From assembly GCA_037501455.1 (NCBI GenBank), contig CM074865.1, positions 33,710,501-33,774,500 of the forward strand: 64,000 nt of DNA, read 5' to 3'. Position numbers and translations under genes: made by a program. Origin of the DNA: Lantana camara. Taxonomy: Eukaryota; Streptophyta; Magnoliopsida; Lamiales; Verbenaceae. The notes beneath the pieces are model-generated. The model did no database searches. It was not told where the DNA came from and was given only the letters and a program-made list of their open reading frames with translations. Shown here one piece after another: positions 56,448 through 64,000 of the stretch (the stretch's first letter is position 1; every line of letters starts with the position of its first letter).

Positions 56448-58858
56448 ATGCACGTACAACATACATTTATATATATATGTACTTTTATATTATAATATTG
56501 TATTATCTATAAATGTGTGCACCTACTTGCATTTGTGTATACATATATATACGTGCACTGCTATATATTACATGCATTGTTTATAGGTATACACGTGGAC
56601 AGCATATACACCCCTACATTATATTTATGTAATATGTGATATTTTGCATATAATACTATTATATTGTATACTCCCTTGTAACCCACCGCCTCACACGCAT
56701 ATTTGGCTAGAATTAGAGAAGGGGGAAAGAAACAATAAGTCTCCTTCAACACCTCTGGAAGACTGGAACCCTATTCCATCGCAGGCATACCATTGTCCAG
56801 CAACCACCAATTTTCCTCCTCACCTCATTTTATTTTGTGGTAGGTTTCTTCGTCTATATATATATATATATATATATGTATCTATCTATTTCTATATATA
56901 TATAAGGTTATTTGAATAGAAATTAGAGCTTCTAATTTCATATTTTAAATACATAATTTTTAAGTGTTAGATGATGCTTTAAGCCTATTTACTTATTTAA
57001 TGTTGGAAAATTTAGTTGTTATTTGATTTAAATGTTAGTATTTAAATAGGGTTTTATTTATGAAATAGGTTAACTTAATTCTTGGGACTCAAACATATTT
57101 TATATATTTAATACAGATGAAAATTGTATATATATGCATGTTATGAGAAATTGAAATACGGAGAACCCTTCCTGAATTTGTTGTTGTTGCGTAGTGGAGA
57201 AAATAATAATAATAAACTTCTAAAGATGAGTTGCCCAGCTGCTTTTACTTTGTTGTGATAAATCAAGGTTTAATTGGGAAATGGAATCAAAGGAAACAAT
57301 TTTAAATTCATCCACTGTTGATGCGCCTTAGTAACTGCTTTTTACTATTGTTGTAACAATCTATTTCAGTTCTTGAGTTTTAATTAAATTTTTGTTTTTG
57401 AAAATTTGTGTGATTTTATCTCTGTTTGTTTCCAACCTCGTTCCTAAGCTCTGTATGTATATTATTTAAATTCTTAATGTGTTTACTTGTTTTATTTGGT
57501 CACGTGTTCATTCATCGAGCATGCTTATTTTATAATATGATCTCATTGGACATCATATTATTCATATCATTGAACTTGATTGCGTGCGTCATTACTTGGT
57601 TCATTTCAGTCGAGTCTTAACCGAAATGTATTCGGTTTGTACAGATAATCTCCAGGGCGGAGAGGACCAGATCGAATGGGCATTCTTGTTGCGTCTTTTG
57701 TCGTTTACTCCACTCAGGTGATGTTTTTCTTTGTATATATCGACCTACAACCGTACATGTGATAGAAGAGCCAAAATGTCTTACTAAAAGCAACTCTTTT
57801 ATTATTATATATTAATGAAAATGTTTTCAAACAACAACCGAACCGATTGGAGATATGTGTGTGTGTGTGTGTGTGTTATGTTATGGGGCCCAGGGATCGT
57901 GCTTTGGGTGAATCGGGGAGGCAAGGGCCGACGGCTCGCCCATTGTACGGTCCCATATCGAAAAGGATGAACCCAGAATCCATTAGAAGGTTAGTGGAGG
58001 ACGGAGTCCCGAGGGCGAGGGAGTCATGCACCCTCGTTTCTCATGTGTTTGTGGATGGGAAGGGTTGGTCGCCCGAACCATCAACCCCGAAGGAAAAAAG
58101 ATGTTTAGGTAATGATATGATTGTATGTGTGAATGACCGTAATGAATGAAAATGAGGAGTAAAGGTTGGAGACTGCTCTTTCTCGCCGAGCAATCTACCG
58201 TAATTAATCAATAGATTGAATGTCCATAATCCCACCGTACAAATTTTAAATTTTCCAAAAGTAATATGTTTTGATAAAGAACGTATAGTGGGATTAGGAA
58301 ATCGTGTGTTTGCATGTATATTTATATGTACGGGTGTGTGTGTAGCCCTTCACCAGTCCTTTGACTGACCCCTCCATGTTTTTCCCTTTTGCAGTTGCAG
58401 GTAGACGTGGTCGTCGCTAGGCTGGAAAGTTAGTACAGTCTTTTACTTTCGTGTCTAGCTAGATCTTTATCTTTTTGTTGGAGTTATGCATGAGATACAG
58501 CATACTTTTGTTAGTTATAGTATTGAGGCCTTGCCGGCCATTTATACTTTTGGATACTTGCTACTGTTTTGTTAGCCTTGGTGGCTACTGTATATATATT
58601 GTTGCTCTGACAGGTTACGTAGCCTGAACTCGTTTACATGTAACTTAACTGTTGTTGATTATTATTTGTTTTAATTATGCTTCCGCATATTAGTTCTTGT
58701 AGCGCACTTGATTAACAGGGTCTAGTCCCGCCTAGCCAGGAGTGTTCTTAGTTTGTCACCCATTCGCTATGACTTGGTGCGTATACGGATGTCCGTTTCG
58801 TATATGTACTGGGCCATAGTGCGGGGGGTTGTGGCGTACCGACGCTCCGGGCGCTACA
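56086..58858 (+). mobile_element. Solo LTR (2773 bp), gypsy type
   Basis: TGTGACGCCCCATC to GGGCGCTACA, target duplication GGCCG (56081-56085 and 58859-58863). The host LTR text reads through cleanly once it is removed (GGTGGCCGGGTCTTGCAAGCCC). Contains a (TA)n tract (56408-56442), (GT)n (57855-57876), a 15-T run (~56151), the CGGGGAGGCAAGGGCCGACGG-type block (~57914) and splice-like signals (GT 56840, AG 57644). No coding signal. Confidence 0.92.
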
Positions 58859-58863
58859 GGCCG

Positions 58864-59271
58864 GGTCTTGCAAGCCCGTCCACCACCCGGAGGAAAAAGG
58901 TGTGAGTGTTTATGATTATGATTATGAACGAATATGTATGAACGTGTATAATCGCTAATGTAAAGATTTAATTGATATGCACATACGAGGAGTAGGTTGG
59001 AGATATACGCCCACCCGCCAGCGCTCACGTATTGACCGCTTGAATGATTATGATTGTTAATTATGAAATTGATCGTTGTAATCCTGAGCAATGTTTTCCT
59101 TTGTTTTCACCCACTTGAGAAATATCTAATAAAACCTCGCGCGGAATTATAGCTTGCATGTGGGTGTGCTTAAATTCTGCTATATTATTTATGATATGCC
59201 CTGTTTTATACCCACCAGTCTCCTATAGACTGAACCCAGCTTTGTTTTTAGTTTTCCCTTGCAGGTGTTGG
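58864..59271 (+). repeat. Tekay-like LTR, right piece
   Basis: Continues 54206-56085 to the ACCAGTCTCCTATAGACTGAACCC block and CCTTGCAGGTGTTG, then is cut at 59271 where a minus-strand LTR begins. The terminal ~400 bp of this LTR must lie beyond the window, if still present. Confidence 0.82.
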
Positions 59272-60791
59272 TGTAGCGCCCCAAATAGGCTACAACCCCG
59301 CACCGTCACACTTCCCAGGCGGATGTCAGACCTAGCACCTGAGAGGTACGCCGGCGAACGGACGATGCTACACGATATCAGAGTAAGAAAACATGGCAAC
59401 GGAATTTGAAACATTTAAAACAATAGCTTATGTTTGGTGCAGTAAATAAAAGAATTTGGAATAATTTGAAACCCATGAAAATTTAGAAGCAATATCGTAG
59501 GGTTAGAGTTGTTCATGATCTAAGAGTATGATACTGGAGTAATATAATAACTATACAAGATTATAGTTTAACTTGGCCAAGTTAAGAAACCTGATCTAAT
59601 ATGCATAAGATAATGGACTCTCTATGCTTCAAGATACCAGCTAATGAGCGATGGTAATACCTGAAATCATGAATTTGAAAGGAGCGAGGGGTTAGTCAAA
59701 GTGATTAAGTGAGGGGTGGTTGAGTGAAACTATAAAACTTTAGGATTTTTACCAAGAGACTTTTATTTGAAAGGATCTTTTATAGTAATTGAATAAGAAG
59801 TAATAATTTTGAGAGTAATGTGAAATCAGTATCTATAGTGGGATTAACCAAGAAACTCCTTGGTTAGTACCCGATAATAGGAAAATACTACAACAATATC
59901 AATCAGGGCAAATTACATCCAACTACCCTGAGGTTTGCCCTAATTACGAATCAGTCCCTCTTTTTTCATTTATTACATATCAACCCCTAAAAACATTGTT
60001 TCAATTACATTTTAACCCCTAAAGAGGGACTGATTTGTAATTGAAACAGTGTTTTTAGGGATTGATATGTAATAAATGAAAAAAGGGGGACTGATTCGTA
60101 ATTAGGACAAACCTCAGGGTAGTTGGATGTAATTTTCCCATATCAATATTGGGTTCTTATTTATTTGAAGATAAAGGGGTAAGGGGATTATGTACTATAC
60201 TTTTTAAGAAAATATGAACCCCTTTTTGTGAAACAATATGGTGCCCGTAAGCTAGGCTTTCTCCAACCTTAACTCCTTAAAACCAAGAATATTTGTAACG
60301 GCATTGATCAAGATGTCGTTACTCAATAAAAAGAAATACAACGATACCATCCTTCTTCCTCCAGTGTCACCTCAAGGAGCTACCCCTAGTGACACTATAC
60401 ATGAATTTGGGAGGGACCTACCTTTTCCCGTCACTTGATGTGGAATAACTAACCTCCAGTTAGACCACCACCAAGATCCAGTTGGCTGCTGGTATAATAG
60501 TAGACCTCGGCCCATACCTCCTGGACTACTAATTCAACCAAGACCACCGGGCCCACAATAAGAAAATATATTTTGCTTGCATTTAACGATACCCGATAAA
60601 CGCTAGTATAGTACCGAGATAATTTAGCAGGAGATACTTTTAATTGTTTATGAAAAGATGTTATGAATACTTTAAAATAATTGATTGTGTATACTGGAAC
60701 AATATAAGTTGATATCAAAGTTTTTGCAAAAAGGGCAGTATCATTTATAAAGGAATAAAAATTGAACGGTATTATGGTAGGTCATAAAATG

Positions 60792-60824
<33 letters not shown>

Positions 60825-63542
60825 CTCATGATCCCAGTTGAAAACATTTAACCTCACCTACTGTAACCAGGTATTATGTAATAATATCGGAGTCCTAGTC
60901 CGTCCAGATCTTCACCTATGAGTGGTGATCAGCTATAAGTTTCTATTCCATAACCAATACTAATCACATAGACAAGTTTCCACAATAAAGCATACCATAG
61001 CATGAAAGGTGATCACATAAAAATATTTTGGCAATATACAACTTTAACATTCAAACAAGACTTATAAAATAAGATCCATTATTATATCAAGTAATTATTA
61101 ATCAAATTAGGAATCTCAATAAGCTTCTATGTTATAAAAGAAGTCCATAAAGAAATCTTATTTTGGAAATGATATTTGAAAATATCCGATTTGAAAATCC
61201 TAAATGAATATCTTTATTTGAAATTCAAAACTTGGATAAAATCCTAATTCTTTAATGTTTGAAACCTTGAATGTTTTGAATTTCAAAACAATAATATGAA
61301 ACGTTTAAATGATCTTTGAAACTTTAATTTTACCCGGTAAACCCTTATTTTCACCGTTTAAGTGAATTTCTTTAATTAATTAGGTTTTATGAAATCTTTA
61401 ACTAATTAAATATTTATTAATCACATCATGATCCTAATTATAAGATTTGAAATGAAATTTAGGATTTCATTTGATAATGTAGGTTATATTTGGAAAATGT
61501 TTCACAATTATCGATTTTTGGAAAATTCGGATAAAATCCTTATTTTAAAATTTTCAAAACCTATTTTATAATTATTTTTATATTAATTTCGAAATATATG
61601 GTAGAAATGTTGACCAAAAGTCAAAATTACTATTGAAAACATTTACTATTCAAATTCTTATGAATTAATCATTTTATAACATAAAACCGAACACACACAC
61701 ACTCACACACTATCACACGTGCACTTAAAATCATTCAAGAACAACATGAACATGTTCTTAGACTTATGAATATGTTCATACTAGTTCATGATCATATTTA
61801 ATAAATTCTAGGTTCATAACATATGATTAAAGGTAAAACGTGGCACTTTATGCAACATGATTCATGAAATTAATTCTAAATAAATTATTCTTGACATGAA
61901 TTTAATTAAACAAGATCATGAATACTTAAACATATGAATATGCTATATCATATCATAATTCATGCATTTAGTTAAATAAAATTCACATATATTATCATAT
62001 TTTCCTAAACTAGCATAAATAGCATATATTTCATAAAATAAATTCCTAAAGCATAATTTAATTAAATCTAAGCATGCTACTACTATTATTATAGTAAGAA
62101 CATAATATAAAGCATGAAACAATAAAATAAAACACACGTTAGCCTAGGGAGAGAGAGAAGTGGCTTGAGAGAGGGAGAGATGGAGTGAATTTTTGTGTAG
62201 TCTTGGAAATGAGCTTGGAAGGGTATTTATAGGTAGGAATGAGGGGCTTTTGTGAAATTCCTAAGAGTTTAGGGGAGATGTGGATGCTTCATGACCTAAA
62301 CAAATGCTTGGTAGCTATGTGGGAAATGTGGTTGAACTATAGTTTAAACAAATGCTTGGAAGCTATATAGGAAATGTGGTTGGATTACATTCATTTATTT
62401 GAACTTTCTAGAAGGCCTATGTTGTCATGGATGATGTCATGTTGAATAATAAAAAAATATAAAATGATATAAAATTTATTCAAGAGTCGAGAAGTGAAAA
62501 CTTGAAGTAGTAAATTAATGAAAGAACGAGTGAAAAATAAGCTTCGTCATGATTATAAATGTGGAATATTTAGAATTTTCGTTTATAAATTATGAACGTT
62601 AAAGATGATGAAAATCATGAGAAAATTGTATAAGCGAAGCTATGATGAAGATTAAAGGTTGGAAAAATTATGATAGTTTAGAGAAAAATTCAAGAAACAT
62701 TTTAAGTATAATTTTGAATATTTAATGAAAGCTAATTATTTAAAATAAAATGATAATTTTTTAAAAAGGAAAATATTTATAAAATATGCTACGGTTGGAA
62801 TCAAATTTTGGTAAATGTATGAAAATTCATAAAATAATCCAAGGATCGTTTTGACTATAATATTGAATATCAAAAAGTGTACGGATAAAAAGTTGTTTAC
62901 GGTAAGAATAGTAACTAGGGTTTTGAAGTGATTTTCGATACTACTTGAGTTAGAATAGGAATTAGGGTTTGTGGATGATATCAAAATTCTCGAAATGATT
63001 CAAGGATTCATTTGACTATAATATTTGATAGGAAAAAGTGTTCCGAGAAATTCCTAATTTTATGGGATGTATAGTGATCAAGGGACCTAATGGTAATTTT
63101 GATCAACAATTTTTGTAAAGAGTTTCGGGTCATGGAAAGCATATGTAAGTGATAGAAAAATATAAGTTTCATGCCTCTAAGGTTCTACGAATGAGATAAG
63201 AGGATATCGTTTAGTGGATAAACAATGATATGGGGATAAAATCGTAACTCTGAAGTTAATTTCCGAAAATGATTTTAAAACAAGAGATGTGAGTTAAGGT
63301 ATTCAAGAAATACAAATTTGAGTCTTTAGTATTCTATTGAGGGAATGGAGGCTCGGAAATGAATAGTAATATGGGGTTTTAGATGAGATCTCTCCCAAAG
63401 TCACATAATAGCACGTAAGAACAACTTAAAACACATAGAAATGTGATGCATGGAGAACATTTGACGGATCAAAGTCTATAAACGCTTTCACTTTCTTTCA
63501 AGGCTTACCAACTCCAACTAGGCCCTGTTTAGGGCTGTTACA
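59272..63542 (-). repeat. 3' LTR of a minus-strand gypsy element
   Basis: Minus strand starts TGTAACAGCCCTAAACAGGG at 63542, directly after a PPT, and ends GGGGCGCTACA at 59272, inserted in the Tekay-like LTR. Its target duplication partner lies outside the window. It is a relative of the solo LTR at 29306-33261 but longer (4271 bp, including a MITE and extra sequence near 61020-61300 and next to the PPT). (TA)n at 60795-60823 and an ACACAC...CACGTGCAC stretch at 61689-61722. No ORF of note. Confidence 0.85.
59906..60139. mobile_element. MITE with long inverted repeats, Mutator-like
   Basis: 234 bp, almost entirely two inverted arms around a short centre: left end GGGCAAATTACATCCAACTA, right end the complement with GGGAAAATTACATCC. 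Flanked by ATATCAATCA (59896-59905) and ATATCAATAT (60140-60149), a 9-10 bp target duplication with one or two changes, which fits Mutator-superfamily MITEs. No coding capacity. Absent from the related LTR at 29306-33261. Confidence 0.85.
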
Positions 63543-63562
63543 ATCCTCCCCCCTTAAAAAGA
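63543..63562 (-). promoter_or_regulatory. Polypurine tract of minus-strand gypsy element
   Basis: Minus strand TTTTTAAGGGGGGAGGAT immediately before the LTR start TGTAACAG. Same type as the other gypsy PPTs here. Confidence 0.85.
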
Positions 63563-64000
63563 ATCTGTCCTCAAATTCTCTTATTGTCCAGGAATAACTT
63601 GGGTAGTGTTTTCCATACTTCCGTTTGTTTTCCTTATTATTTCCCCATCCTTATATCCTTTCCAAAAGACCTTGACTAGGGAATTTTTCCTCAACCAGTT
63701 TCAATCCTAAGTTTAATTTCAAATGGTACTTCTTCCACTATTAAAACTTGAGATTTTCCAGTAGGGTACTTGCAAAGCATGGAGTTCAATGTATCCTAGT
63801 ATCTTTAAGGAAAATTGTACACCCTTGGTTTAACCTATCCACTTTAACTTCTTATCATTCTGAGGATTCCTTAAAACTTGGTACCCAACATTTCCCGAAT
63901 ATTTCTTCAAAATAATGATGTGGCTTTGATTTCCTTATCTGTAGTCTTAGCCGGCAAAAGGCATGTTGACTTTATCACCCTTCCAACGATGACTTATATA
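63563..64000 (-). pseudogene. Pol 3' end (chromodomain-type tail remnant), cut by window edge
   Basis: In one minus-strand frame near 63690-63600 it encodes LVKVFWKGYKDGE, resembling the LVKVLWR...EEATWE tail of the integrase at 35.8 kb. Stops and shifts interrupt the rest. The remaining ~300 bp to the window end is probably eroded integrase, but I cannot name motifs. Confidence 0.5.

Noticed and set aside
57855..57876. (GT)n and neighbouring TA runs as possible satellite or telomere DNA
   Set aside because: Short microsatellites inside LTRs. No telomere (TTTAGGG) arrays or monomer-scale tandem satellites seen.

Overview
This is nuclear DNA of a flowering plant, probably from a repeat-rich, heterochromatic part of a large genome. 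The evidence is wall-to-wall LTR retrotransposons. Their primer binding sites read TGGTATCAGAGCC, the plant form that pairs with initiator tRNA-Met, and their gag/pol remnants are of plant Ty3/gypsy and Ty1/copia type. I see no convincing host gene, tRNA, rRNA, CRISPR array, satellite or telomere repeat.

Two lineages dominate. (1) A chromovirus-type Ty3/gypsy lineage, called Tekay-like here because of its 3-4 kb LTRs starting TGTAAYGCCC and its integrase with a chromodomain-type tail. It supplies a minus-strand gag/protease at 1-1450, a plus-strand gag-pro-RT-RH-INT series at 23.7-36.0 kb, and about fifteen whole or broken LTRs. (2) A Ty1/copia family with ~1.95 kb LTRs (TGTTAGGAA...TTCCAACA), present twice: a minus-strand copy at 7754-17194 (target duplication TATAT) and a plus-strand copy at 41653-54200 (target duplication ATGTG).

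Layout. 1-4587: minus-strand Tekay-like gag/protease, PBS and two stacked LTR fragments. 4588-17510: a TRIM-type LTR joined to a Tekay-like leader, then a decayed internal region split by the minus copia copy. 17511-23505: a mosaic of Tekay-like LTR pieces in both orientations with a ~660 bp inverted repeat. 23506-35954: Tekay-like internal region, interrupted in gag by an LTR insertion with two inverted U3 ends (24117-27820) and in RT by a solo LTR (29306-33261) that itself holds a smaller solo LTR (30748-31478). 35955-41062: three LTR pieces end to end. 41063-41515: a complete 453 bp TRIM. 41516-59271: one Tekay-like LTR split by the plus copia copy and by a solo LTR (56086-58858); the copia 3' LTR holds another solo LTR (51191-53815). 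59272-64000: minus-strand LTR, polypurine tract and pol tail of a further gypsy element; its LTR carries a Mutator-type MITE at 59906-60139.

None of the coding regions can make a full protein. The plus copia polyprotein is nonetheless one 1306-codon frame broken only by 12 stop codons, and the Tekay-like polyprotein has mostly stops and one clear frameshift. The minus copia copy is the reverse case: nearly identical LTRs (recent insertion) around a badly decayed coding region, so it was probably mobilised by proteins made elsewhere. The most interesting signals are this young non-autonomous copia, U3-to-U3 inverted LTR insertions, conserved intron-like splice signals and swappable GC-rich palindromes inside the LTRs, a TRIM LTR fused to a gypsy leader, and a strongly structured GC-rich copia leader.
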